From contig NZ_CP102480.1 of NCBI RefSeq assembly GCF_024662015.1, forward strand, positions 3,714,501 through 3,778,500: DNA of 64,000 bases, given 5' to 3'. Positions within the stretch are counted from its first letter, which is position 1, and every line of letters starts with the position of its first letter. Shown piece after piece: positions 19,699 to 29,400 of the stretch. The position numbers were made by a program, and so were the translations under genes. The notes beneath the pieces are model-generated. The model was not told where the DNA came from and made no database searches. It saw only the letters and a program-made list of their open reading frames with translations. The DNA comes from Nisaea acidiphila. Lineage in GTDB: Bacteria > Pseudomonadota > Alphaproteobacteria > Thalassobaculales > Thalassobaculaceae.

Positions 19699-21066
19699 TC
19701 AGCGCGTCTTCCTGTCCCTGTCGCGCGGCGTGGAAAGCTGCTCGATATCCGTCGCGCGCAGCCAGGCTTCCGTGTTCGGCTGGAGCTTCTGCTTCGCCCG
19801 GTTGGCTTGCAGCGCGGCATCCCGCTCCCGTCCCGACCGGTAGGCTTCCTCCGCCAGAGCAAGCGCCGACATTCCGTGATCGCCGTTTTTCCCGTAGGCG
19901 ATCGCGAGCTGGCGCCAGGCGAATGTCGAACGCGGCAGTTCCTGAACCACGCGCTCTAGGTTTTCCTGCGCCTCCACGTTGCCCTGCGGAGTGCCAAGCG
20001 CCAACAGAACGCGCGAGAATTCCAGCTGTATCCGCGGTGCCTCCGGGAGCAACTCGTGGGCTTTGCGGTACGCCTTTTCGGCTTCGGCCGGGCGCCCCCC
20101 CTCGAACAGGATCTGCCCCTTCAGTTCGTGGAAGTAGGGATCGTCGGGATGATCCTTCAGCAAATCGTCCACAAGAACGATCGCCTTCTTAAGGTCCGGC
20201 AGGCGATAGTTGGCGATTGCCCGCGCATAGCGCGCCTCGAGCGACATGTCCGATTCATCGTAATCCCGGAAGGTGCGTGCCGGACTGCGAATGAAGCCTT
20301 TCAGTTTCGCCACCATCCTGCGGTGCTTGATCTGCAGCTCTTCCGGCAGTTTGTCGTCCGAATAGGGGGACTGGGCGACATGGGCCTCGACGAAATTGAT
20401 CCGGTCCTGGGTCAGCGGGTGGGTGCTGGCATAGGGCGACCGGCTGCGGCCGCTGAGCAGCTCCTGGCCGCTGAGGGTGGAAAGGAACTCAAGCATGCCG
20501 CGCGACGACTCGCGGTTGGCGTCAAGATAGCGGATGGCTGCCTGGTCCGCTGCGGATTCCTGTGTGCGGCTGTAGGAGAGAAGCGAGTCCTGAACCGCCG
20601 CCTGGCTGCCCTGGATGATCGCACCCGCGGCGTCGCCCCGGCCGGTCGCGAGCGCCGCTCCGGCACCGAGAATGAGCCCGAGCAGCGCGTTCTGGCTGGC
20701 GTTGCGCAATGCTTCGCCGGTCCGGGCCAGATGCCCGCCGGCGATGTGACCTGTTTCGTGGGCGATCACGCCCAGAAGCTGTTCCGGGGTCTCCGTCGCC
20801 ATCAGCAGGCCGGTATGGAAGAAGATGTTCTGCCCGCCCGCAACGAACGCGTTCAGCGTGTCGTCATTGATGAAATAGAGATCTATCGCCGACGGGGAGA
20901 GGCCCGCCGTCTGGAAAACGGGAGTGGAGAGTTCCCGGATGTAAAACTCAATCTCCGTGTCGGTGACGTAGGAGCGGGCATCGGCAGACCGGTGCGCTCC
21001 GGCGAAAAACACGAGGGCAGTCACCAGCGCAATTAGATGCTTGCCAACGAGGGCTTTGCACTTCAT
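19699..21066 (-). CDS. exported M48 metalloprotease with TPR repeats (BepA-like)
   Basis: Periplasmic zinc protease of 455 residues. It has a signal peptide (about 1-30), the zinc motif HETGH within LLGVIAHETGHIAGGHLART, and the third ligand Glu in SRTQESAADQAAIRYL. The C-terminal half (about 260-455) contains tetratricopeptide-type helices, including FHELKGQILFEGGRPAEAEK. This is the BepA/YfgC architecture, which in other bacteria checks outer-membrane protein assembly and LptD maturation. The start at 21066 is chosen for the signal peptide. A disulfide-forming DsbA-like protein follows on the same strand, consistent with an envelope quality-control pair. Confidence 0.93.
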   Translation of the reverse strand: MKCKALVGKHLIALVTALVFFAGAHRSADARSYVTDTEIEFYIRELSTPVFQTAGLSPSAIDLYFINDDTLNAFVAGGQNIFFHTGLLMATETPEQLLGVIAHETGHIAGGHLARTGEALRNASQNALLGLILGAGAALATGRGDAAGAIIQGSQAAVQDSLLSYSRTQESAADQAAIRYLDANRESSRGMLEFLSTLSGQELLSGRSRSPYASTHPLTQDRINFVEAHVAQSPYSDDKLPEELQIKHRRMVAKLKGFIRSPARTFRDYDESDMSLEARYARAIANYRLPDLKKAIVLVDDLLKDHPDDPYFHELKGQILFEGGRPAEAEKAYRKAHELLPEAPRIQLEFSRVLLALGTPQGNVEAQENLERVVQELPRSTFAWRQLAIAYGKNGDHGMSALALAEEAYRSGRERDAALQANRAKQKLQPNTEAWLRATDIEQLSTPRDRDRKTR

Positions 21067-21165
21067 GGATTTCGGTCCGAGCCTGTTGGTGCAGTGCGCA
21101 TGAAGGTCTAATGTGCGCGCCCTATGGAAGGCATTCAATAGCCAGCGGCAAATTGAGGGGAAGTT

Positions 21166-22728
21166 ATGTTTCGAAAAACCGTGCCTTTGGCATTGGCGAT
21201 GTGTGCCGGTTTGCTCACGGGGTGCGCGAGTGACGAGGTCGTCGAAGTCACGGAAGGCTTTTTCGGAGCGGTTGCCGTCGATGAACCCCGTGCGGCGGTC
21301 GTCGCGCAGGACGTCCTCGTACAAGGCGGAAACGCTGCGGACGCAGCGGTTTCGGCGTTCTTTACGCTTGCAGTGACCTTGCCGTCTTCGGCCGGTCTCG
21401 GTGCGAACGGATCGTGTGTCGTGTTCGATCCCGCGGGCAATCGGTTCGAGCAGCTGTCCTTCCAGTCGAGGCCTCTCTCTAATGGCGACGACGGGATCGC
21501 CGTGCCGCTGGGGCCGCGCGCGATGTTTGCGCTGCATGCCCGCTACGGCAGTTTGCCGTTCGGCCAGCTAATCCGCGATGCCGAGCAACTCGCCCGTTTC
21601 GGCGATATCGTCTCGCGCCGCCTCGCCGAGGATCTTGCCCGCGACGGCGCGGTGCTGCGCGAGGCCGGACCGGACAGGTCCGAATTGCTGGCACCGTCAG
21701 GCGACCTGCTTGCCGCGGGATCGCCGCTTCAGCAACTTGACCTCGCGGCGACTCTCAGCCGGCTTCGCGGCGCGGGTGTGGGCGATCTCTATTCCGGACA
21801 GTTGGCGCAAAGGTTCATCGAGTCCGCGAAGACGCTGGGCTACACGGTGGACCCGGCCCGTCTGAGAGCGGAGGTTCCGTCATGGTCGGACGCGACGGGT
21901 GTCGAGTTCGACAGTCATATATGGGCGCTGGCCGCGAGTCGGCCTAAGGACCAGGCGCTGCTCGCCAAGACCCTCGCCATCGCGTTTCACGAGGCCGACT
22001 GGGCGACGTCGCCGCGGGAAACGGATCCGCTGATGGTGGCTGAGATGTCGGTGCGGGCGGCCAATGCCGTCGCCGCCGGGAATATGGACGCGAGCGAGGA
22101 CGAGGCGGAAAGGCTGTTCGGCGATTTCCGGCCGGGCGCAGAGCGCAGCCGCGCCACGCCGGGCGCTATCGCGCTGTTCGGCGGCACCGCGCATTCGGGC
22201 GCGACGAGTTTCACCGTTTCGGATAAACGCGGGCTTTCGGTCGGCTGTGCGCTCACCATGAACCACGCGTTCGGAACCGGAAAGGTACTGCCGGAAATGG
22301 GTGTGCTGGCCGCGCCGTCTCGTGTCGGCACGGAGGCACCGCTCGCCGCTGCCGTCATCGCCGGAAACAGGAATGCCTGGCAGGTCCACATGACTGCAAT
22401 GGCGGCAGGCGGCCGGTCGGTGGTCTCGGCGCTCGCCCCGGCAATCGCCCGCAACTATGTGGGCGGGCAGCAATTGGCGGGCGCGGTTGCGGCTGTGCGT
22501 TCCCATTACGATCCCTCGGCCGACATGCTCTATGTCGAGCAGGGGACAGAGCAGGCTGCGGCCAATGCGGCCGCGGCCGCCGGCTACCGTGTCCGGTTGG
22601 CCGACCTTCCGGTTGGCGCCGTCCGTCTGTTTCGCTGCAAAAACGGCTTGCCGCGCAGCGAGCTCGATTGCGGTGCCGCGGACGATCCGCGCGGCCGGGG
22701 CCTGATGCTGTATGAAGCCGTCAAGTGA
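21166..22728 (+). CDS. gamma-glutamyltransferase-like lipoprotein, probably without the catalytic Thr
   Basis: Lipoprotein of 520 residues: signal peptide with lipobox LLTGC, Cys20. The N-terminal part matches the gamma-glutamyltransferase large subunit (VLVQGGNAADAAVSAFFTLA). The region matching the start of the small subunit reads GATSFTVSDKRG and then TMNHAFGTGK, equivalent to the segment beginning QTTHYSVVDKDG of E. coli Ggt. In that alignment the nucleophilic and self-cleaving Thr is Ala346; the next residue, Thr347, is kept. The oxyanion-hole region is also poorly conserved. It may be an inactive paralogue or a binding protein. It overlaps no neighbour and is followed after 16 bases by an aminotransferase, suggesting an operon. 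Confidence 0.85.
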   Translation: MFRKTVPLALAMCAGLLTGCASDEVVEVTEGFFGAVAVDEPRAAVVAQDVLVQGGNAADAAVSAFFTLAVTLPSSAGLGANGSCVVFDPAGNRFEQLSFQSRPLSNGDDGIAVPLGPRAMFALHARYGSLPFGQLIRDAEQLARFGDIVSRRLAEDLARDGAVLREAGPDRSELLAPSGDLLAAGSPLQQLDLAATLSRLRGAGVGDLYSGQLAQRFIESAKTLGYTVDPARLRAEVPSWSDATGVEFDSHIWALAASRPKDQALLAKTLAIAFHEADWATSPRETDPLMVAEMSVRAANAVAAGNMDASEDEAERLFGDFRPGAERSRATPGAIALFGGTAHSGATSFTVSDKRGLSVGCALTMNHAFGTGKVLPEMGVLAAPSRVGTEAPLAAAVIAGNRNAWQVHMTAMAAGGRSVVSALAPAIARNYVGGQQLAGAVAAVRSHYDPSADMLYVEQGTEQAAANAAAAAGYRVRLADLPVGAVRLFRCKNGLPRSELDCGAADDPRGRGLMLYEAVK

Positions 22729-22744
22729 CGGGAAGGGCCGGCCG

Positions 22745-23896
22745 ATGAGTTTCAAGGTGTCCCGTCGCGGCGATGTGCCGCCTTTCATCGTCATGGACGT
22801 AATGCAGGCGGCGGAGGCGCGTGAGAAAGCGGGCGGGGATGTGCTGCACCTTGAGGTCGGACAGCCTTCCACCCCGGCCCCCCGCCGCGTGCTGGAGGCG
22901 GCGAAGCGGGCGCTCGACGAGGATCGCATCGGCTATACGCTCGCCTCCGGGATCGACCCGCTGAGGGAGCGGATCGCCCGGCATTACAAGGATTGGTACG
23001 GCGTCTCCCTGGACCCGGCGCAGGTGATGGTGACCACCGGGTCGTCCGGCGCTTTCCAGATCGCCTTCCTGGCTGCGTTCGAAGCGGGAGACAGGGTCGC
23101 GATGGCCTCTCCCGGTTATCCTGCTTACCGGAACATTCTCTCGGCACTCGGCGTCGAGCCGGTGCTTCTGGAAACCGGCCCGGAACACCGATACCAGCCG
23201 ACCCCCGCTCTGCTCGATGCGGCCGATGGCGAACTGGACGGGCTCATCGTTGCAAGTCCCTCCAACCCTTCGGGCACCATGCTCGGGGAGGCGGAGATGG
23301 CAGCTTTGACGCGTTATTGCCGGGAAAAGGGGATCCGTTTGGTCTCTGATGAGATCTATCACGGGATCGATTTCGGCATTCGCTCTGTATCGGCGCTGGA
23401 GAGCGACGACAATGCGATCGTCATCAACAGCTTCTCGAAATATTTCTCGATGACCGGCTGGCGCCTCGGCTGGATGGTGGTGCCGCGCGATCTCGCCGGC
23501 TCGATGGAGCGCTTGGCGCAGAATTTCTTCATCTCGCCACCCACGCTCTCCCAATTCGCCGGTCTCGCCGCCTTTGACTGCGGCGATGAGCTGCAGGCGA
23601 ACGTGGCGCGTTATGCGCGAAACCGCGAGGTGCTGCTGAACGACCTGCCGGCTGCCGGTCTCGACGATCTCGCGCCGGCGGATGGCGCTTTCTACATTTA
23701 TGCCGATGTCAGCCGCTACACGAACGACAGTGCGGCTTTTTCCACCCGGATGCTGAACGAGATCGGCGTCGCGGCCACGCCCGGGATCGATTTCGACCCG
23801 GCGCGCGGCCACGGCACGCTGCGTTTTTCCTTCGCCGGCGCCACCGGGGACATGGTCGAGGCGGCGGCGCGGCTGAAAGGCTGGCTGAAGGGCTGA
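22745..23896 (+). CDS. class I/II PLP-dependent aminotransferase
   Basis: Fold-type I aminotransferase of 383 residues. The PLP lysine is in INSFSKYFSMTGWRLGWMV. Other family elements are VMVTTGSSGAFQIAF (phosphate-binding region), ASPSNPSGTM, and SDEIYHGIDF (Asp/Tyr contacting the ring). It resembles aspartate/aromatic-type enzymes. The amino-group donor cannot be read from sequence. The ATG at 22745 has GGAAGGG upstream; an ATG at 22712 would overlap the previous gene. It is probably co-transcribed with the gamma-glutamyltransferase-like gene. Confidence 0.93.
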   Translation: MSFKVSRRGDVPPFIVMDVMQAAEAREKAGGDVLHLEVGQPSTPAPRRVLEAAKRALDEDRIGYTLASGIDPLRERIARHYKDWYGVSLDPAQVMVTTGSSGAFQIAFLAAFEAGDRVAMASPGYPAYRNILSALGVEPVLLETGPEHRYQPTPALLDAADGELDGLIVASPSNPSGTMLGEAEMAALTRYCREKGIRLVSDEIYHGIDFGIRSVSALESDDNAIVINSFSKYFSMTGWRLGWMVVPRDLAGSMERLAQNFFISPPTLSQFAGLAAFDCGDELQANVARYARNREVLLNDLPAAGLDDLAPADGAFYIYADVSRYTNDSAAFSTRMLNEIGVAATPGIDFDPARGHGTLRFSFAGATGDMVEAAARLKGWLKG

Positions 23897-24016
23897 CGCC
23901 CGTCGCGCTAGAAACTCGCGCCTGCGGCCTGAGGTTTTCCGGCACCGGCTAAGGTGGTTGGGTAGGTTTGTCAGTCCAGGTCAGGAGGCTTCGACACGGC
24001 TCGGCGACGGGAAGAG

Positions 24017-24955
24017 TCAGATGGATCCGCCGCGAGGAGAAGGGGCGCCGGCCACCAGTTCGGCGACAAATCGCATCGATTGCTCAGACTGATCCTGCGA
24101 GCGGCGTGTGATGACTTCGTATGGCTCACTCTTGGACAGGAGATGAATGGGAAGAATGCAAGCCATTCCGAAGTTAGCGAAAAACTCGGCGACGTCTCCC
24201 GACAGCAAGGCCACCGTATTGCTGTTTCCTTGGATCAGGGCCATCGTCGTCAAAGCCGAGCGGGTTTCGATGATCGTGGACGGGAAAGGTAGTCCGGCGT
24301 GCCGGAATTCTTGTTCGAGAGAGCGCCTCATCGGCATCGAGGCCGTGTAGACGATCCACCGAGAGTGAGCAAGATCCGCCAGCGTGACTCGTTTCTTCCC
24401 GGCCGATGGGTGGTCGGGGTTGGCGATGGCTTTCAGGACCTCGTCATGGAAGGCGGTGATGTTGTAGAGGTGCGGCGCCGTGCTGACCGAATGCCGACCG
24501 ATCACAAGGTCGAGCGCTCCGCGGTCCAGCTGCCGCAACAACTCTGCGCTGGTGTCTTCCAGAATCTCGATAGATGCTTCCGGAAAAAGCCGCAAATGCC
24601 GCTGAACGATTTCGGTGACAAATGGAACCGCTCCCATAATCGTCCCAATCCGGAGCTTAGTGCCGCTCCCGGCAGATAGGCCGGCCATTTCCCGTTCCAG
24701 CTTCTCTAGTTGGGCCAGTATGGTCTTGGCATTTCGAATGGCGCAGTCGCCTGCTACCGTCGGTCGCAGTCCGCGATTGGACCGATAGAAGAGCTTGTTG
24801 CCAATCAGTTGCTCGGCTTCCTGCAGGGCTTTCGTCGCGCGTGGCTGGCTTGTTCCGATCGTCTCGGCCGCTCGTTTAAGCGATCCGTTATCATCTATTG
24901 CAGAGATCAGCAGGAGTTGGCGTAAGGATAGTCTCGCGAGTGGAGAAGGAGGCAT
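24017..24955 (-). CDS. LysR-family transcriptional regulator
   Basis: LTTR of 312 residues. The N-terminal winged helix reads LSLRQLLLISAIDDNGSLKRAAETIGTSQPRATKALQEAE, given here across two helices. The C-terminal half is the periplasmic-binding-like effector domain (from LRIGTIMGAV). Its closest look is the GbpR/CbdR-type LTTRs. It is divergent from an iron-dependent alcohol dehydrogenase with 160 bases between them, the classic arrangement for an LTTR and its target. The inducer is unknown. Confidence 0.93.
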   Translation of the reverse strand: MPPSPLARLSLRQLLLISAIDDNGSLKRAAETIGTSQPRATKALQEAEQLIGNKLFYRSNRGLRPTVAGDCAIRNAKTILAQLEKLEREMAGLSAGSGTKLRIGTIMGAVPFVTEIVQRHLRLFPEASIEILEDTSAELLRQLDRGALDLVIGRHSVSTAPHLYNITAFHDEVLKAIANPDHPSAGKKRVTLADLAHSRWIVYTASMPMRRSLEQEFRHAGLPFPSTIIETRSALTTMALIQGNSNTVALLSGDVAEFFANFGMACILPIHLLSKSEPYEVITRRSQDQSEQSMRFVAELVAGAPSPRGGSI

Positions 24956-25115
24956 TTTCTCACGATAATTTCTATTTCGTTATATCGATATCCAAGGATC
25001 GTGGATTTACAGTCTGTCTTCAATGGTTTTATTGGAATTAAGATCGGGCGGTGCTTGAGGGCAAATCGGCATAGGTACCGCGCTAAGTTTCTTTTTTGAT
25101 ATATCAGGAAAAGCA
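24956..25115. promoter_or_regulatory. divergent promoter region of LysR gene and alcohol dehydrogenase
   Basis: AT-rich 160-base stretch between divergent genes. It contains the palindrome ATATCGATAT (24982-24991), within reach of both start codons, which could be part of an LTTR site. Exact promoter elements cannot be fixed by eye. Confidence 0.35.
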
Positions 25116-26252
25116 ATGGCGCTGATCAACTATGTCACCCGCGTTCAGTTCGGTTTCGGTGAACTCGCTACGCTCAAGTCGGAGCTGATGCTGGCTGGTA
25201 TAACGCGACCGCTCATTGTTACGGACAAAGGTGTCCGGAAGCTTGGCTTACTCGAAAAGATCGAGGCCACAATGGGTACGGTCCCGGCCGGCATTTTCGA
25301 TGATACTCCAGGTAATCCAAATGAGGCGGCGGTCAGAACGGCAGCCAAACAGTTCCGAGAGGTGGAAGCCGACGGGATTGTCGCGGTCGGCGGTGGCTCG
25401 GCGCTAGATCTCGCGAAGGCCGTTGCCATACTCGCCGCGCATGGTGGCGAGTTGAAGACCTATGCCATGATCGAGGGCGGGGTCGAGAAGATCAGCGGAA
25501 AAACTTGGCCTACAATTGCGATCCCGACCACTGCCGGAACCGGAAGTGAAGTTGGACGCGCAGCGATCATTATCCTCGACGATGGCCGCAAGGTCGGTCT
25601 TCTTTCTCCATATCTCATCCCAAAGTCGGCCATTGTTGATCCGGAACTGACATTGAGCCTGCCGGCCTTTCTGACCGCGGCAACCGGAATGGACGCGATC
25701 TCGCATTGTATCGAGACTTATCTTGCACCTTCCGTCAATCCGCCTGCCGACGGCATCGCACTAGAGGGATTGCGGCGCGGATGGGCCAATATACGTCTTG
25801 CCACTAAGTCCCCCGACGATCGCTCTGCACGCGCTGAGATGGCGATCGCTGCAACAATGGGGGCTATGGCCTTCCAGAAGGGACTGGGGTGCGTTCATAG
25901 CCTCAGTCATGCGCTTGGCGGGATATGCCCGAACCTGCATCACGGTACGCTCAATGCTGTATTCATGCCGGCGGTGATCGATTTCAATCGTAAAGCTCCG
26001 ATTTCGACCGGCGGGAAAAAGTACGATTACCTTGCGCGGGCAATGGCGCTTGATTCGGGGGACGAAGTTGCCGTGGCAATCAGAGAAATGACGAATGCAA
26101 TCGGTCTTCCCACGCGCCTATCCGAACTCGGAGTCCCCAAAGAGCTGTTCGATAGGATCGTGACGGCCGCGCTCGCCGATCACAGCCACCAGACCAACCC
26201 GATCGATGCCAGCGCCGCAGATTACCTCAGCATGCTCGAGGCATCCTACTGA
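25116..26252 (+). CDS. iron-containing alcohol dehydrogenase
   Basis: Fe-ADH (group III) of 378 residues, oxidising an alcohol or reducing an aldehyde with NAD(P). The dinucleotide loop is VAVGGGSALDLAKA. The second conserved segment is PTTAGTGSEVGR. Metal ligands are in place: Asp and His of TGMDAISHCIE, His of VHSLSHALGG and His of NLHHGTLNA. The substrate is unknown. Codon use is more AT-rich than in nearby genes, as in the adjacent LysR gene, which may reflect transfer of the pair. A plausible ribosome site (AGGAAAAGC) precedes the ATG. Confidence 0.95.
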   Translation: MALINYVTRVQFGFGELATLKSELMLAGITRPLIVTDKGVRKLGLLEKIEATMGTVPAGIFDDTPGNPNEAAVRTAAKQFREVEADGIVAVGGGSALDLAKAVAILAAHGGELKTYAMIEGGVEKISGKTWPTIAIPTTAGTGSEVGRAAIIILDDGRKVGLLSPYLIPKSAIVDPELTLSLPAFLTAATGMDAISHCIETYLAPSVNPPADGIALEGLRRGWANIRLATKSPDDRSARAEMAIAATMGAMAFQKGLGCVHSLSHALGGICPNLHHGTLNAVFMPAVIDFNRKAPISTGGKKYDYLARAMALDSGDEVAVAIREMTNAIGLPTRLSELGVPKELFDRIVTAALADHSHQTNPIDASAADYLSMLEASY

Positions 26253-26426
26253 TCCGACTGGATTTCACTCTCCATTTCGAGCGACTGTTTGCTGTAGGCT
26301 CGGTCGCACGGCTGCCAGATTGAGACAGCGACGGCACCAGCGCCTAATGCGCACTCTTCACAAGTGACCGCAACGGTCGTCAAGGTCGAAGGCGGTAGGT
26401 TTGCATCTTAGTTCTCGGCAGTTGAT

Positions 26427-29400
26427 CTACTCGACCGCGTTGGCGATGCCGTCACCGGAATAGGGATGATCCGGTTCCATCCCCGCTTTGCGCGCGCGGC
26501 GGGCGGCTCTCCAGGACTGGAAGTTCGCCCGGACCTGTAGCGCCGAGGGCGTGACGATCAGCGTCAGAACGGTCGCGAAGCCCATTCCAAAGACGATCGC
26601 GGAGGAGAGGCCGACCCACCATTGCGTCGAAGGCGCGCCGACCGAGATCTCCCGCGTGAAGAGATCGATATTGGTCTGGAACACCATCGGCAGGAGGCCG
26701 AGCATGGTGGTGATCGTGGTCAGCATCACCGGACGGAGGCGCTGGGCGCCGGTCCGGAGGATCGCTTCGGTGGCGTCCGCGGTCGTGGTCTTCAGCGCGT
26801 CGAAGGTATCGATCAGCACGATATTGTTATTCACCACGATGCCGGCGAGCGCGATCACGCCGATCCCACTCATCACGATGCCGAAAGGTTGGCCGGTGAC
26901 CATCAGGCCGATCATCACGCCGATGGTGGACATGATGACCGCGCTCAGGATCAGGAAGGCGCTGTAGAAGCTGTTGAACTGGGTCACCAGAACGATTGCC
27001 ATGATAAAGAGCGCGACGCCGAAGGCCTTTCCGAGGAAGGCCTGGGCGGCTTTCTGCTCCTCGTCCTCACCCTTGAATTTGTAGGTGACCCCGTCCGGCA
27101 GTTCCACCGTGCCGAGCCACTCGGTCAGCTCCTGCACCTTGTCGTCGGCAAGCACGCCGGGCAGTACGTCCGCCTTCACCGCCATCACCTGGCGGGCGTC
27201 CGAGCGCTTGATCGTACCGACCTTGTCCTGTGCGCCCCACGAGACGAAGTTGCGCAGCGGGACGAGCCCCATATCGGTCTTCATCCGGATCGCAAGGAAC
27301 TGGTCGAGGCGGCGGAACGGTCGCGGATAGCGCACGACGATATCGATTTCCTCGTCGCTGTCGTTCGGCCGGTAATCGCTGATCTTCAGGCCGCGGGTGA
27401 CGAGCTGCACATAGCTGCCGATCAGCGCGACGTCGGCACCGAATTTCGCAGCCTGCGCACGGTCGACGGCAATCTGCCATTCGATGCCGGGAATGTGCCT
27501 GTCATCCTCGATATTCAGCAGACCCTCCATGCGGTCGAACTGTTCACGAACCATGGCAGCCGCTTCGGTCAACCGGTCGGGATAGTGCGAGCGAAGCTGC
27601 ACCTGGACAGGCTTTCCGGTCGGCGGACCGCCCTGTTCCTTGGCCGGTTCCACGATGACTCCGGGATAGGCGCGCGCGCGTTCGCTGATATCGGCAAGAA
27701 TGTCGTCGGCTGGCTGGCGGTTGCCCCAATCGTCGAACTCGACCTGAATGGTTCCGATCACGTCCTCGGCGACGTCCTGTCCCCCGCCGCTGCCGCCTTC
27801 CTTGTCCCCGACATAGGTGTAGACGGACTTGAAGCCGCCGACCTCAAGCACTTCCTTCTCGATCTGGAAGACGAGGCGGGCTTTCTCGGCTGTCGACATG
27901 TTGCCGCGCGCATGGACATGGATCATGGCGTTGTCCGGCTCGACATCGGGGAAGAACTCCACCCCGTTGCCATGGGTCGCGTAGTACCATTGGACACCGA
28001 CGAGCAGCAGGGCCGCTCCCGCGAGCACCTTGCCGGGATGGCGCAGCGCCGCCCGGAGCACGCGCAGATACCCGCCGGTAAAACCTTTCACCTTGCCGAG
28101 ATCGCCGTCCTCCATCGCTGCGAGCGCTTCCCTGCTTTCATCGCTCTGAGCGCCGGCCTTGCCGATGATGGCTCCGAGCGCGGGGACGAAGATCAAGGCC
28201 ATCAGCAGCGATGCGGAGAGGGTTGCGATCAGGGTGATCGGCAGGAACTTCATGAATTCGCCGACAACGCCGGGCCAGAACAGCAGCGGCAGGAAGGCCG
28301 CGAGCGTGGTGGCGGTGGAGGCGATGATCGGCCATGCCATGCGCTTCGCCGCCGCCGCATAGGCGGAACGGCGGTCGAGGCCTTCCGACATCTTTCGGTC
28401 GGCGAATTCCGTGACGACGATGGCGCCGTCGACCAGCATGCCGACCGCGAGGATCAGGCTGAACAGGACGACGATGTTAACGGTGAGCCCGAGCGAGGAG
28501 AGAGTCAGGATGCCGAGCAGGAAGGAGCCCGGAATAGCGACGCCGACAAGACCCGCGGAGCGATAGCCGAGGGCGCCGACGATCACGATCATGACCAGCA
28601 GGATGGCGCTCAGCACGTTGTTGCGCAGATCGGTCAGCATGGTCCGGATCTGCCCGGACTTGTCCTGGCTGAAGGTCACGGTCACGCCCTCGGGCCAGGC
28701 CTTCTGCGTTTCCGCGACGATTTTCCTGACATTCTCGACCGTTTCGATGACGTTCTCGCCGATCCGCTTGGTCACCTCGATGCCGATGGCGGGTTTGCCG
28801 TCGAGCCGGGCATGGCTCTCCCGGTCCTTGAAGCCGCGCTCGACATGGGCGATGTCGCGCACCCGGACGACGGCGTCGCCATTGGTCTTGATCGGCTGGT
28901 CCAGGATATCGCCCAGGCTCTCGTAGAGGCCCGGAACCTTGATCGGGAACCGGCCATTGCCGGTATCGAGCGTACCCGCGGCGACGAGCTGGTTCGAACG
29001 GGCGACGATCTCAAGGACGGCGGCCGCGTCGATATTGTAGCTGTCGAGGCGCAGGGGATCGATGACGATCTCCACCAGCTCTTCGCGCTCGCCGCGCAGT
29101 TTCGCCTCGAGGACGGTGCTGATGCCCTCGATCTCGTCACGCAGGTTACGGGCGAGATGCAGCATGGTCCGTTCGGGCAACTCGCCCGAGAGGGTCACGA
29201 CGAGGATCGGGAAGAGGCTGACATTGACCTCGTGCACGGTCGGCTCGTCCGCGTCTTCCGGCAATTCCGGCTTGGCGATGTCGACTTTTTCCCGGACGTC
29301 CGTCAGGGCCTGGTCGGCATCGAAACCCGCCGTGAATTCGAGGGTCACATTGGCGCCGCCCTCGTAGGCGGTCGCGCGCATTTCCTTTACGCCTTCAATG

